Both the position numbers and the translations under genes were made by a program. Below the pieces are notes generated by a model that was not told where the DNA came from, searched no databases, and saw only the letters and a list, made by a program, of their open reading frames with translations. This document shows, piece by piece, positions 38,518 to 47,214 of a stretch of DNA of 64,000 nt. The stretch covers positions 170,151 through 234,150 of the forward strand of contig NZ_JADLQX010000011.1 of assembly GCF_015477605.1 (NCBI RefSeq), written 5' to 3'. This DNA is from Nocardia amamiensis. GTDB taxonomy: Bacteria; Actinomycetota; Actinomycetes; Mycobacteriales; Mycobacteriaceae. How positions within the stretch are numbered: the first letter of the stretch is position 1; each line of letters starts with the position of its first letter.

Positions 38518-38937
38518 CTAGGTCTCATACGCGTCGACGATCCGCACCGGCTCCTCGGTGACCTCGCCGTCGACGATCCGGTAGCTGCGCAGCTCGTGCT
38601 GCTCGGGATCACGGGTGGAGATCAGCACGTAGTGCGCGAACGGCTCGGAGGCATACGACACGTCGGTCCGGCTCGGGTAGGCCTCGGTGGCGGTATGCGA
38701 GTGGTAGATCACCACCGGCGTCTCGTCCGCCTCGTCCATCTCCCGCCAGATCTTCAATTGCTCGCCGGAGTCGAAGCGGTAGAAAGTCGGCGAGCGCTCG
38801 GCGTTGACCATGGCGATGAAGCGCTCCGGTCGATCCGAGCCCTCCGGCCCCGCGATGACACCGCAGGCCTCATCGGGGTGATCGGCGCGCGCGTGCGCCA
38901 CCATCGCCTCCACGAGGTCGGCCCTGATCACCAGCAC
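38518..38937 (-). CDS. mec: CysO-cysteine peptidase, JAMM/MPN+ metalloprotease
   Basis: This 139-residue zinc protease has the JAMM motif IYHSHTATEAYPSRTD (His79, His81, Asp92) and the upstream catalytic Glu in DEACGVIAG. It removes cysteine from CysO, completing the CysM pathway. I use the GTG at 38937 (LVIRADLV); the GTG at 38946 or a longer form as in some mycobacterial annotations is possible. Repeat copy B lies about 100 bp before the start. Confidence 0.95.
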   Translation of the reverse strand: MLVIRADLVEAMVAHARADHPDEACGVIAGPEGSDRPERFIAMVNAERSPTFYRFDSGEQLKIWREMDEADETPVVIYHSHTATEAYPSRTDVSYASEPFAHYVLISTRDPEQHELRSYRIVDGEVTEEPVRIVDAYET

Positions 38938-39283
38938 GAGTCGCACACCTTTCCGCAACGCCGACCCATCGCAGTCGACAACGAGCCAGGATATTCGGCT
39001 ATTCCCACGGACATATCGGGCGGTCCTGTGTTTGTCTCGCAGCGCCTGCGGCGCTGCGTGTTCGCGGCCCATTTGGGGCTCGCGTCCGAGCGGGGCCGCG
39101 AACGGGCAATGCTTGGTCTCGCTGCGCTCGAAAGCAGGAGTGGGGCCAGTGGTCGCGTGCGGTGGTGGCCGCAGGACTTGAATGCTCGCTGGCTGGCGGT
39201 GGCAGCGACCGGGGTGATGCCGCTGGCGGCTGTGTCGCGGACGCGGCGGCCATCAGGACGCGAAGGCCCGCCAGGCGTGACCA
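38938..39283. other. 346-bp spacer between mec and the P1 peptidase gene, carrying repeat copy B
   Basis: No gene is visible apart from the repeat at 39039-39151. The sequence on the P1-peptidase side (39152-39283) shows no hairpin or recognisable motif. Confidence 0.6.
39039..39151 (+). repeat. Intergenic repeat copy B (two hairpins plus core)
   Basis: The first hairpin is GCAGCGCC-TGC-GGCGCTGC (39039-39057): compared with copy A, paired bases changed on both sides so the stem is kept. The second is GTTCGCGGCCC (39060-39070) with GGGCCGCGAAC (39093-39103) and a longer loop than copy A. The core is GGGCAATGCTTGGTCTCGCT, then GCGCTCGAAAGCAGGAGTGG and GGCCAGTG. Confidence 0.88.
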
Positions 39284-40348
39284 TCAAACACCAAATACGT
39301 CGTGGTAGGCCGGGATGCCCGCGACCGCGTGCGCCGAGCGGATCGCGTCGACGACGGCGCGTTCGACGCATACCGCGGCCGCCGTGCAGATCTCGTCGAG
39401 GACAAGTAGATCGGCCGGAAAGGCGGGCGGCAGCGGAAGGTCGGGGCTCTCCTCGGCAGTCCCGGTGGCGAGCGCGAATATCGTGTCCCCGTCGAGCGGT
39501 GAATGCGCGGGACGGATCGCCCTGGCCAGGCCGTCGTGCGCGGTGACCGCCACCCGCCTGCATCCGGAGGGATCGAGCGGGGCGTCCGTCGCCACGACTC
39601 CGATCGTGGTGTTGAGCACCGTGCCCTTCACCGGCAGCGCATTGGCCGCGGCCAGCTGCTCGGCGGTCGGCGCGCGCAGGCCGAAGTACTCGGGTCCGTC
39701 GGTGCCGCACCCCCACGGCAACCCGGTGCGCGGATCGAACACCGACCCAACGGGATTGGCCACGATCAACGCGGCGACGGTGATCCCCGCGGCGGCGCCT
39801 TCGCTCAGGACGACGCTCGCGGTCCCCACCCCGCCTTTGATCGATCCCGCGCGAGCGCCGACCCCCGCACCGACCGACCCGCGGGCGAAATCGACCGCCG
39901 CTGCCTTCGCCGCCTGATAGCCGAACTCGGCCGTCGGCCGAATATCCCATGCCCCGACCGGAAGATCGAAGATCACCGCGCCGGGGACGATCGGCACCAC
40001 CCGGTTCGGGTCGGTCGGATCCATCACGATGCCCGCGCCGTTCTCCTCCAGCCAGCGCATCACGCCGTCGGCCGCGGCGAGACCGTAGGCGCTGCCACCG
40101 GTCAACAGGATCGCGTCGACCTGGCGGACGGTGTTCATCGGATCGAGCAGGTCGGTCTCGCGGGTGCCAGGGCCGCCGCCGCGCACGTCGACCGACGCCA
40201 CCGCGCCGCCCGGCACGCGGACGACCGTGCACCCGGTGGCCGCCCCGGCGCCCAGTGCGGCGTCGGGATCGAGGACGTGGTGATGACCGACCAGCACTCC
40301 GGGGACATCGGTGAGCGAACTGTTCTCCCCTGGCTCGGCTTTCACCAT
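39284..40348 (-). CDS. P1/NylC-type self-processing hydrolase (Rv1333 homologue)
   Basis: This 354-residue member of peptidase family S58 (DmpA/nylonase NylC group) begins with SLTDVPGVLVGHHHV and has RGGGPGTRETDLLDP and SIKGGVGTASVVL. VLNTTIGVVATDA lies near residue 246. In NylC (355 aa) the precursor cuts itself between Asn266 and Thr267 to make the N-terminal Thr nucleophile; here Asn246-Thr247 is the matching site, giving subunits of about 246 and 108 residues. The natural substrate (amides or aminopeptides) is unknown. It is conserved between mec and DUF2017 in mycobacteria too. Confidence 0.88.
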   Translation of the reverse strand: MVKAEPGENSSLTDVPGVLVGHHHVLDPDAALGAGAATGCTVVRVPGGAVASVDVRGGGPGTRETDLLDPMNTVRQVDAILLTGGSAYGLAAADGVMRWLEENGAGIVMDPTDPNRVVPIVPGAVIFDLPVGAWDIRPTAEFGYQAAKAAAVDFARGSVGAGVGARAGSIKGGVGTASVVLSEGAAAGITVAALIVANPVGSVFDPRTGLPWGCGTDGPEYFGLRAPTAEQLAAANALPVKGTVLNTTIGVVATDAPLDPSGCRRVAVTAHDGLARAIRPAHSPLDGDTIFALATGTAEESPDLPLPPAFPADLLVLDEICTAAAVCVERAVVDAIRSAHAVAGIPAYHDVFGV

Positions 40349-40401
40349 CTCTACTCCTCACGGCGGCTGGTCGACCGCGCCGATCTTCGCACCGGAGCCG
40401 G

Positions 40402-40971
40402 TCAGGGAGCCAGCGCTTGCAGCAGTGAGTCCTGCATCCAGGTCAGCCAGTGGTACACGTCCAGGTGCGGAGCGCGCGGATCTTCGGGCTCGAGATGGTC
40501 GGGCGTGTCGGCGTCGATGTTCAGCACCGTGCCGAGCGCGAGGCGCACGTCGGTGAGCGCGGTCAGCCACGCGTCGGCCTGCTCGGGGGTGATCACGATC
40601 TTGCCGCCCGCGCTCGGCACGGTATCCAGCACCACCGAGCCCGCGGCCAGCTTGGCATCGATGATGTCCGGCTCGTGCAGGCCGCGCAGCGCACTGTTGA
40701 GGTCGGCACGCTCGGCATCCGGCGAGCCGGGCTCGTTGCGGTGGAAGTCCGGGAGAAGCCTGCGCAGCCGCGGGTCGTCGGGCGGGGCGGTGTTGCCGGA
40801 TCGTAATCCGGTCAGCGCGGCCAGATCGTCATCGGGGGCGGACGCGGCACGTTCGGTGAGCAGCCCGGAGACCGCGCCCACCAGTGACCGAAGCACATTG
40901 GCCTCGCGTGCGTCCATTTCGGAACGCAGTTTGAGACCGCTCAGCGAGTTCTTCCTGCTCCACTTACGCAC
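40402..40971 (-). CDS. DUF2017 protein (Rv1332 homologue)
   Basis: This 189-residue soluble helical protein matches DUF2017: EANVLRSLVGAVSGLL, PRLRRLLPDFHRNEP, ITPEQADAWLTALTDVRLAL and a conserved end YHWLTWMQDSLLQAL. It always follows clpS in actinobacteria and may assist proteolysis, although its role is not established. A GTG at 40971 starts the gene; 21 bp separate it from the clpS stop. Confidence 0.88.
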   Translation of the reverse strand: MRKWSRKNSLSGLKLRSEMDAREANVLRSLVGAVSGLLTERAASAPDDDLAALTGLRSGNTAPPDDPRLRRLLPDFHRNEPGSPDAERADLNSALRGLHEPDIIDAKLAAGSVVLDTVPSAGGKIVITPEQADAWLTALTDVRLALGTVLNIDADTPDHLEPEDPRAPHLDVYHWLTWMQDSLLQALAP

Positions 40972-40992
40972 GGCGTCAGGGTAGCGTCCTGG

Positions 40993-41307
40993 TCAGTCGT
41001 CCCGTTGCATGGTGGCCCAGAGGCCCGCGGCGTGTAGCCGCTGGACATCATGTTCCATCTTGTCCCGGGAACCGGACGAGACCACCGCCTTGCCCTCGTT
41101 GTGGACCTTCAACATCAGCTCGGTCGCCTTCGCTTTGCTGTAGCCGAACAGCTTCTGGAAGATGTAGGTGACGTAATGCATGAGATTGACCGGATCGTCC
41201 CAGACCACGGTCACCCACGGGCGGTCCTCCGCCTCCAGGATCTCGGTGTATTCGACCGCCTCTGGCGTCGCCTGTGCCGCCGAAACTGTCGCGTTCGCGG
41301 CGCCCAT
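40993..41307 (-). CDS. clpS: ATP-dependent Clp protease adaptor ClpS
   Basis: This 104-residue adaptor delivers N-degron substrates to ClpAP or ClpCP. The core is clear: WVTVVWDDPVNLMHYVTYIF, FGYSKAKATELMLKVHNEGK and the end LHAAGLWATMQRDD. Asp-Asp-Pro-Val-Asn-Leu-Met and the His of KVHNEGKA form the N-degron pocket. The ATG at 41307 has GGGGTGA upstream and gives the usual length; an earlier ATG at 41343 lacks a site. Confidence 0.94.
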   Translation of the reverse strand: MGAANATVSAAQATPEAVEYTEILEAEDRPWVTVVWDDPVNLMHYVTYIFQKLFGYSKAKATELMLKVHNEGKAVVSSGSRDKMEHDVQRLHAAGLWATMQRDD

Positions 41308-41465
41308 GACGACGTCACCCCGGACTATGTTGCACAAGGCCATAACGTCAAGGGTACGACTCGACTCCCGATAAACAAGCCCACGCAGCCCCGATTCGCG
41401 CTTTCCCCGGTTCACCGGGACGATGCCCGCGGCTGCGGCCCGGCCGTCGTGTCTACAGTGACTGC

Positions 41466-42776
41466 GTGGACCTGCGTGACGGCGCCGCGAGCACGGCGCT
41501 GCTGACCGACCAGTACGAACTGACCATGCTCGCCGCGGCGCTCGCCGACGGTTCGGCACGGCGGCAGTGCACCTTCGAGGTGTTCGCCAGACGTTTGCCC
41601 AATGGTCGTCGCTACGGCGTGGTCGGTGGCACGGGCAGGTTGCTCGAGGCACTGCGGCGTTTCCGCTTCGATGACGCGGAACTCGCCGTGGCCGCGCCGT
41701 TCTCGGATCGGCAAACCCTCGACTGGCTGCGCGACTATCGATTCACCGGCGACATCGACGGCTACGCCGAAGGAGAACTCTATTTCCCCGGCTCCCCGAT
41801 CCTCTCGGTACGCGGCAGCTTCGCCGAATGCGTGGTGCTGGAGACGCTGGTCCTGTCGATTCTCAACCACGACAGCGCGATCGCGTCGGCGGCAGCGCGC
41901 ATGGTGAGCGCCGCCGGTGGGCGCCGGATGATCGAGATGGGCTCGCGGCGCGCCCACGAACACGCCGCACCCGACAGTTCCCGCGCCGCGTATCTGGCCG
42001 GTTTCGACGCCACCTCCAATCTGGAGGCGGTGCGCCGCTACGGTATTCCGGGCGCGGGCACCAGCGCGCACGCGTTCGTCCTGCTGCACAGCGGCCCCGA
42101 CGGGGCACACGAGGCCGAAGCGTTCCGCAGCCAGGTGCGGACGCTCGGGATCGGGACGACGCTGCTGGTGGACACCTTCGACATCACCAAGGGTGTGGCG
42201 ACCGCCATCGAGGTGGCAGGCACCGAACTGGGCGGGGTCCGGATCGACTCCGGCGACCTCGGCGTGCTGGCCCGCCAGGTGCGCGACCAGCTCGACGCAC
42301 TCGGCGCCACCAAGACCCGCATCGTGGTCTCCGGTGATCTCGACGAGTACGCCATCGCCGCGCTGCGCGCCGAACCGGTCGACGTCTACGGCGTCGGCAC
42401 GGCGCTGGTCACCGGATCGGGCGCGCCGACAGCGGGAATGGTCTACAAGCTCGTCGAAGTGGACGGGTTGCCGGTGGCCAAACGCAGCAGTCACAAACAA
42501 TCGCGCGGCGGCACGAAGAAGGCGATCCGGTTGGCCCGCGACACCGGCACGATCGTCGAGGAGATCGTCTACCCGGCGGCCGGACCGGTGCCGCCGTCGA
42601 ACGGCTTCCGAGCCCGTGAGCTGCTCGTCCCGCTCGTCCGCGGAGGTGCGCAGGTCGAGGACCTGCCTGCACTGTCCGACAGCCGCGACCTGGTCGCCCG
42701 CGGGCTGATCAGCCTGCCTTGGGAGGGCCTCAAGTTGTCCTCGGGCGAACCGGCGATCGTGACCACCTTCGTCTGA
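41466..42776 (+). CDS. pncB: Nicotinate phosphoribosyltransferase
   Basis: This 436-residue enzyme joins nicotinate and PRPP to form nicotinate mononucleotide with ATP hydrolysis, the committing step of NAD salvage. Conserved parts are LLTDQYELTMLAAALADG, the autophosphorylation His in GTSAHAFVLLH, VDTFDITKGVATAI and VRIDSGDLGVLARQVRDQLD. The GTG at 41466 is the natural start. It is divergent from clpS. The nicotinamidase gene pncA follows 375 bp later on the same strand. Confidence 0.95.
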   Translation: MDLRDGAASTALLTDQYELTMLAAALADGSARRQCTFEVFARRLPNGRRYGVVGGTGRLLEALRRFRFDDAELAVAAPFSDRQTLDWLRDYRFTGDIDGYAEGELYFPGSPILSVRGSFAECVVLETLVLSILNHDSAIASAAARMVSAAGGRRMIEMGSRRAHEHAAPDSSRAAYLAGFDATSNLEAVRRYGIPGAGTSAHAFVLLHSGPDGAHEAEAFRSQVRTLGIGTTLLVDTFDITKGVATAIEVAGTELGGVRIDSGDLGVLARQVRDQLDALGATKTRIVVSGDLDEYAIAALRAEPVDVYGVGTALVTGSGAPTAGMVYKLVEVDGLPVAKRSSHKQSRGGTKKAIRLARDTGTIVEEIVYPAAGPVPPSNGFRARELLVPLVRGGAQVEDLPALSDSRDLVARGLISLPWEGLKLSSGEPAIVTTFV

Positions 42777-42778
42777 GG

Positions 42779-42970
42779 TCAGCGCCTGCGCTCGGCGACA
42801 CGGCGCACCAGCAGCAGGCCGACACCGAACAGCAGCGCGAATACCGCGCCCATGAGCGCGAAGCGCACCCACGCCGATGGCTCGCCGGGCCGGTCGCCGA
42901 GGACGAACGACAGCGTGAGATAGACGGCAGTGGCGATGGTTACGCTGACGAACAGCCTTGCGTGACGCAT
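42779..42970 (-). CDS. Small two-helix membrane protein
   Basis: This 63-residue protein has two hydrophobic helices (about 7-26 and 36-56) joined by a short polar loop, and a basic C-terminus LVRRVAERRR. The ATG at 42970 has GGAG at 6 nt. It is encoded opposite to and only 2 bp after the end of pncB, convergent with it. Family unknown. Confidence 0.6.
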   Translation of the reverse strand: MRHARLFVSVTIATAVYLTLSFVLGDRPGEPSAWVRFALMGAVFALLFGVGLLLVRRVAERRR

Positions 42971-43151
42971 AACGGTCTCCATGCTGGGACCCGGCGGACC
43001 GGGCGGAAGAAACGGACATCCGGTAATCACCGCGCGCAGTGGCGGCGTTTACATCGCGTCCACCGGAATTTTCCCGCGCGTCGGGTGAACCGGTCGTCCG
43101 ACCTAGCGGCAGAATCTCGATAGGTCACCAGTCACACCGCGGGAGGTCACC

Positions 43152-43718
43152 GTGACCCGAGCACTGATCATCGTCGACGTCCAGAACGATTTCTGCGAGG
43201 GCGGATCGCTCGCGGTCACCGGCGGCGCCGCGGTGGCCGCCCGGATCAGCGAGCATCTCGCGGCGGCGAACTACAGCGTGGTGGTCGCGACCCGCGACTA
43301 CCACATCGATCCCGGCGCGCACTTCTCCGACGAGCCCGACTACGTGGACAGCTGGCCGCCGCACTGCCGGGTCGGCACGCCAGGCGCCGACTTCCACCCC
43401 GCCCTGACCATCGGCCCGATCCACCAGATCTTCTCCAAGGGCGCCTACACCGCGGCCTACTCCGGTTTCGAGGGCAGCACCGAGGACGGCACCGGACTGG
43501 CCGACTGGCTGCACGACCGCGGCGTGGACGCCGTCGACGTGGTCGGCATCGCCACCGATCACTGCGTGCGCGCCACCGCGCTGGACGCGCGCATCGAGGG
43601 TTTCGACACCCGCGTCCTGCTCGATCTCACCGCCGGGGTCGCACCCGACACCGTGACCGCCGCGCTGGACCGCATGCGCGGGGCCGGCGTGGATCTCGAA
43701 GGCAGCATCAGCCGGTAG
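43152..43718 (+). CDS. pncA: Nicotinamidase (pyrazinamidase)
   Basis: This 188-residue isochorismatase-fold hydrolase converts nicotinamide to nicotinate, the substrate of the nearby PncB. The catalytic triad is visible: Asp9 in IVDVQNDFCEGGSL, Lys96 in FSKGAYTAAYSGFEG and Cys138 in GIATDHCVRATAL. Metal ligands Asp49, His51, His57 and His71 lie in TRDYHIDPGAHFSDEP and WPPHCRVGT. Placement next to pncB makes this a compact NAD-salvage locus, unlike M. tuberculosis where pncA is elsewhere. Confidence 0.95.
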   Translation: MTRALIIVDVQNDFCEGGSLAVTGGAAVAARISEHLAAANYSVVVATRDYHIDPGAHFSDEPDYVDSWPPHCRVGTPGADFHPALTIGPIHQIFSKGAYTAAYSGFEGSTEDGTGLADWLHDRGVDAVDVVGIATDHCVRATALDARIEGFDTRVLLDLTAGVAPDTVTAALDRMRGAGVDLEGSISR

Positions 43719-43775
43719 ACCGTCCGGTCTCGCTGACCGGGCCGGCCTGTCGGAGGCACCGAGTAGGCTGCTCGC

Positions 43776-45821
43776 GTGTCCGAACTTCCGCCCGTTTCCG
43801 ACCTTTTGGCCACCGCCGTGCAGGCGCTCGGCGGGAAGGAACGCGCCGGGCAGGTGACGATGGCCGCGGCGGTCGATCACGCGATCGATACCAAGGAGCA
43901 CCTCGCGGTGCAGGCGGGCACGGGTACCGGCAAGTCGCTGGCGTATCTGGTGCCGAGCCTGCGCCACGCGGTGCGCACCGGTCGCACCGTGGTGGTCTCC
44001 ACGGCGACGATCGCGCTGCAGCGCCAGCTGGTCGACCGGGACCTGCCACGGCTGGCCGAGGCGTTGCGCGGGCCACTGGGCCGGACGCCGAGGTTCGCGA
44101 TTCTCAAGGGACGCAACAACTATCTGTGCTTGAACAAGATCAACAGCGCCATCCCGGACGAGCCCGCCGAGGCGGAGCTGTTCGACGCGTTCGCGATCTC
44201 CCGCCTCGGCCGCGAGGTGCAGCGGCTCAACGACTGGGCCTCCGACACCGAGACCGGAGATCGCGACGAACTCGCCCCCGGGGTGAGCGACCGCGCCTGG
44301 CGGAAGGTCAGCGTGTCGTCGCGGGAGTGCCTGGGCAAGTCGCGCTGCCCGTTCGGCCAGGATTGCTTCGCCGAGCGCGCCAGGACGGAATCGGCGCAGG
44401 CCGACGTGGTGGTGACCAATCACGCACTGCTCGCGATCAATGCGATCAGCGGCATCCAGGTGCTGCCCGAGCACGACGTGGTGGTCATCGATGAGGCGCA
44501 CGAACTGGTCGACCGGGTCACCGGCGTGGCCACCGCCGAGCTCGCCCCTTCCGCGATCAGCGCCGCGGCGCGGCGCTGCGCCAAACTCATCGACGAGCAG
44601 GAGGTGGACCGCCTCGAGGGCGCCGCCGATGCCTGGCACACCGTGCTCGACGAGCTGCCCGCCGCGCGCTGGGACACCCTCCCCGACGGCGTCGCCCCGG
44701 TACTGGCCCTGATCCGGGACGCGGCCTGGAACGCGCGCACCGCCCTCGCGCCGCCGGGCGCCACCACCGCCCAGGGCGATCCGGAGGGCGCCGCGGCCCG
44801 CAATCTGGCGCTGGCCGCCATCGATGAGGTGCACGACAGCGCGGTGCGCGCGCTGACCGCGTTCGAGGAGCCCGATCCGGCGGCCCGGCGCGACGTCATA
44901 TGGTTGGCGGCCGACGAGGTCCGCGGCGTCGTACGCCGCTCGTTGCGCATGGCCCCGCTCTCGGTCGGCGGTTTGTTGCGCAGCAGGCTCTTCGGCACCG
45001 CCACCGTCGTGCTGACCTCCGCCACGTTGCAGATCGGCGGCTCGTTCGACGGGCTCGCGATCACCTGGGGCCTGCCCGCGCAGTCGGGCAACCGCGTCGA
45101 CCCGGCCACCGCGAACGGCGCGGAGGCGCCGTCGGACGCCGAGACCGTCCGCTGGAACTCGCTCGATGTCGGCTCTCCGTTCGACCACGCCAAGTCCGGC
45201 ATCCTCTACGTCGCCAAGCACCTGCCCGCACCGGGACGCGACGGCTTGGCGCCCGCGTACCTGGACGAGATCGAGCGGCTGATCACCGCGGCGGGCGGAC
45301 GCACCCTCGGGCTGTTCTCCTCGATGCGCGCGGCGCGCGCGGCCACCGACGCGTTGCGCGACCGGTTGCCGACACCGATCCTGTGCCAGGGCGAGGATGC
45401 CACGGGGGCGCTGGTCCGCAAGTTCGCCGACGACCCGGAGACCTCGCTGTTCGGCACACTGTCACTGTGGCAGGGTGTCGACGTGCCGGGACCTTCGCTG
45501 AGCCTGGTGATCCTGGACCGCATCCCGTTCCCACGCCCGGACGACCCGCTGCTCACCGCGAGGCAGCGTGCGGTGGAGGCGCGCGGCGGAAACGGATTCA
45601 TGACGGTGGCCGCCAACCATGCCGCGCTTCTGCTGGCGCAGGGCACCGGGCGCCTGCTGCGCAGCGTCGAGGATCGCGGTGTGGTGGCCATCCTGGATTC
45701 CCGCCTCGCCACCGCTCGCTACGGCGGATATCTGCGCGCTTCGCTGCCGCCGTATTGGGAGACCGCCGACCCCGACGTCGTGGTCAAAGCGCTGGGACGA
45801 CTCGCCGCAGCGGCGGTGTGA
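43776..45821 (+). CDS. dinG: DinG/XPD-like iron-sulfur DNA helicase
   Basis: This 681-residue SF2 helicase has Walker A in QAGTGTGKSLAYLVP (47-54), four FeS-cluster cysteines (Cys118 in NNYLCLNK and Cys185, Cys191, Cys197 in RECLGKSRCPFGQDCFAE), the DEAH box in VVVIDEAHELVD (239-242) and the C-terminal helicase motif GTGRLLRSVEDRGVVAILD. It unwinds R-loops, G-quadruplexes and repair intermediates. The neighbour pncB is the same as in M. tuberculosis (Rv1329c-Rv1330c). A long imperfect inverted repeat follows its stop. Confidence 0.94.
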   Translation: MSELPPVSDLLATAVQALGGKERAGQVTMAAAVDHAIDTKEHLAVQAGTGTGKSLAYLVPSLRHAVRTGRTVVVSTATIALQRQLVDRDLPRLAEALRGPLGRTPRFAILKGRNNYLCLNKINSAIPDEPAEAELFDAFAISRLGREVQRLNDWASDTETGDRDELAPGVSDRAWRKVSVSSRECLGKSRCPFGQDCFAERARTESAQADVVVTNHALLAINAISGIQVLPEHDVVVIDEAHELVDRVTGVATAELAPSAISAAARRCAKLIDEQEVDRLEGAADAWHTVLDELPAARWDTLPDGVAPVLALIRDAAWNARTALAPPGATTAQGDPEGAAARNLALAAIDEVHDSAVRALTAFEEPDPAARRDVIWLAADEVRGVVRRSLRMAPLSVGGLLRSRLFGTATVVLTSATLQIGGSFDGLAITWGLPAQSGNRVDPATANGAEAPSDAETVRWNSLDVGSPFDHAKSGILYVAKHLPAPGRDGLAPAYLDEIERLITAAGGRTLGLFSSMRAARAATDALRDRLPTPILCQGEDATGALVRKFADDPETSLFGTLSLWQGVDVPGPSLSLVILDRIPFPRPDDPLLTARQRAVEARGGNGFMTVAANHAALLLAQGTGRLLRSVEDRGVVAILDSRLATARYGGYLRASLPPYWETADPDVVVKALGRLAAAAV

Positions 45822-45877
45822 TACCGCGCACACCCACCGGTCTATATTTCCAGACGGAAGTAGATTGGTGTGCGGTA
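45822..45877 (+). terminator. Imperfect hairpin after dinG
   Basis: TACCGCGCACACC directly after the stop pairs with GGTGTGCGGTA (45867-45877), leaving two unpaired bases. Inside, TTTCC and GGAAG form a second stem. The structure is positioned as a terminator between dinG and the convergent ridA gene. Confidence 0.5.
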
Positions 45878-45982
45878 CTTCGGTGACCCCCAATTCCCAC
45901 ACCGAACGTATCGATCGTCCCCGCGCCAAGCCCTGCACGCGGCGCGGGGACACCACCGAATCCCTTGTCCGGCGATGCGATC

Positions 45983-46378
45983 TCAGCCGCGCACGGCCAC
46001 CGCGTCGACTTCGAACAACATCCCGGGTAGCGCGAGCGCGGCCACTCCGGTCAGCGTCTGCGCGGGCGGCCTGTCGCCCCAGATCGCCGCGATCTTCTTG
46101 CCGAGCACGGCCAGCTTGTCCAGGTCGTGTTCGACGATATGCGTCCGCAATTGCGCGACGTCGGTGAAGTCCAATCCCGCCGAGCGCAGCGCGATGCCGA
46201 GATTGGCGAACGCGTTGTCCACCTGAGCCGCGAAATCCATGCTGGTGGTGTGCCCTTCGGCGTCCGAGTCGTACTGCCCCGCGATGAACACCAACTCCCC
46301 GCGTGCCGTCGCCACATGGCTGTAGCCGAATCCGGTCGGGTCGTGCAGTCCGGCGGGGTTGCTGATCTCGACGGCCAT
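45983..46378 (-). CDS. RidA-family enamine/imine deaminase-like protein
   Basis: This 131-residue YjgF/RidA-fold protein has GELVFIAGQYDSDAEG, the conserved helix VDNAFANLGIALRSAGLDF and the closing LALPGMLFEVDAVAVRG. The catalytic Arg of true RidA, usually in a GMVEIEAIA-like end with Arg105, is not clearly present, so it may belong to another Rid subclass. The ATG at 46378 follows AAGGAG by 6 nt. It is 137 bp downstream of doxX on the same strand. Confidence 0.88.
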   Translation of the reverse strand: MAVEISNPAGLHDPTGFGYSHVATARGELVFIAGQYDSDAEGHTTSMDFAAQVDNAFANLGIALRSAGLDFTDVAQLRTHIVEHDLDKLAVLGKKIAAIWGDRPPAQTLTGVAALALPGMLFEVDAVAVRG

Positions 46379-46515
46379 GGTCATCTCCTTGCTCGGTTGT
46401 CTTCTGCTGCAACACCGAAACGACGATCCAGCAGGCCGCGGTGTGACATGACGCCGGCCGGAAACGACCGCGGCGCGGCGACCCGAGGTCACCGCGCCGC
46501 GAATTCGGCTATGGC

Positions 46516-47055
46516 TCAGAGCACCCACTTCAGGATCAGCGTGAGGATGCCGGTCACGACCCCGAGGATCACCGCTCCCACACCCCACACGAATCCCTGA
46601 CGCTCCCACGGACGTCCCGCATCCAACGAGATCTTGCCGGGACCGGTGAATGCCAGTCCCACGGCCGCGGCCGCGAACAGCACTCCCATCTCGTATCCCT
46701 TGCCGGTCAGCAGGCCACCGCTCCAGGTGACGTTGATCGCGTTGATCATGGTGCCGAGCACGGCGGCAGCGGCCAGCGGGGTCAGCAGGCCGAGCAGCAG
46801 CAGCAGGCCGCCGCCGAGTTCGGTCAGGCCGGCCAGCGTCCCGAAGATCTTCCCCGGGTTGTAGCCCATTTGCTCGAAGCCGTCGGCGTTGGCTCGCCAG
46901 CCCGGGCCGCCCCACCAGCCGAAGAGCTTCTGCGCGCCGTGCGCGGCGAGCAAGCCGCCGAAGACGACTCGCACGATCAGCAAGCCGATGTCGGCGGACA
47001 TCGCGTCCAACTGGGTGTTCCCGCTGCTGCGTTCGAGTACGGATTTGATGGTCAT
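46516..47055 (-). CDS. DoxX-family membrane protein
   Basis: This 179-residue protein has four transmembrane helices in the DoxX pattern: IGLLIVRVVFGGLLAAHGAQ, KLFGWWGGPGW, LTELGGGLLLLLGLLTPLAA and a final helix near the end. DoxX proteins associate with oxidative-stress and thiosulfate or quinol-linked membrane systems; in mycobacteria one works with SodA and SseA. None of those partners is adjacent. The ATG at 47055 is preceded by GAGGA at 5 nt. Confidence 0.9.
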   Translation of the reverse strand: MTIKSVLERSSGNTQLDAMSADIGLLIVRVVFGGLLAAHGAQKLFGWWGGPGWRANADGFEQMGYNPGKIFGTLAGLTELGGGLLLLLGLLTPLAAAAVLGTMINAINVTWSGGLLTGKGYEMGVLFAAAAVGLAFTGPGKISLDAGRPWERQGFVWGVGAVILGVVTGILTLILKWVL

Positions 47056-47214
47056 GCTGGTCCTCATCCCTGCAAGTCGTTCCCGGACATGGTGCCTCGG
47101 CAAAAAAACCGGACTGCGGTCCGATTGTCGCACGAAGGGCTCAACTGCCCAACCCACTCGGCTTATTCCACGGTCCGGTGAGTGAGATGGTTCAGCGCGA
47201 AAGCGAGCGAGAGG

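Noticed and set aside
45870..46226. Plus-strand frame of 118 codons starting near the dinG terminator.
   Set aside because: It lies mostly opposite the well-supported ridA gene and has low-complexity Arg/Ser/Pro composition.
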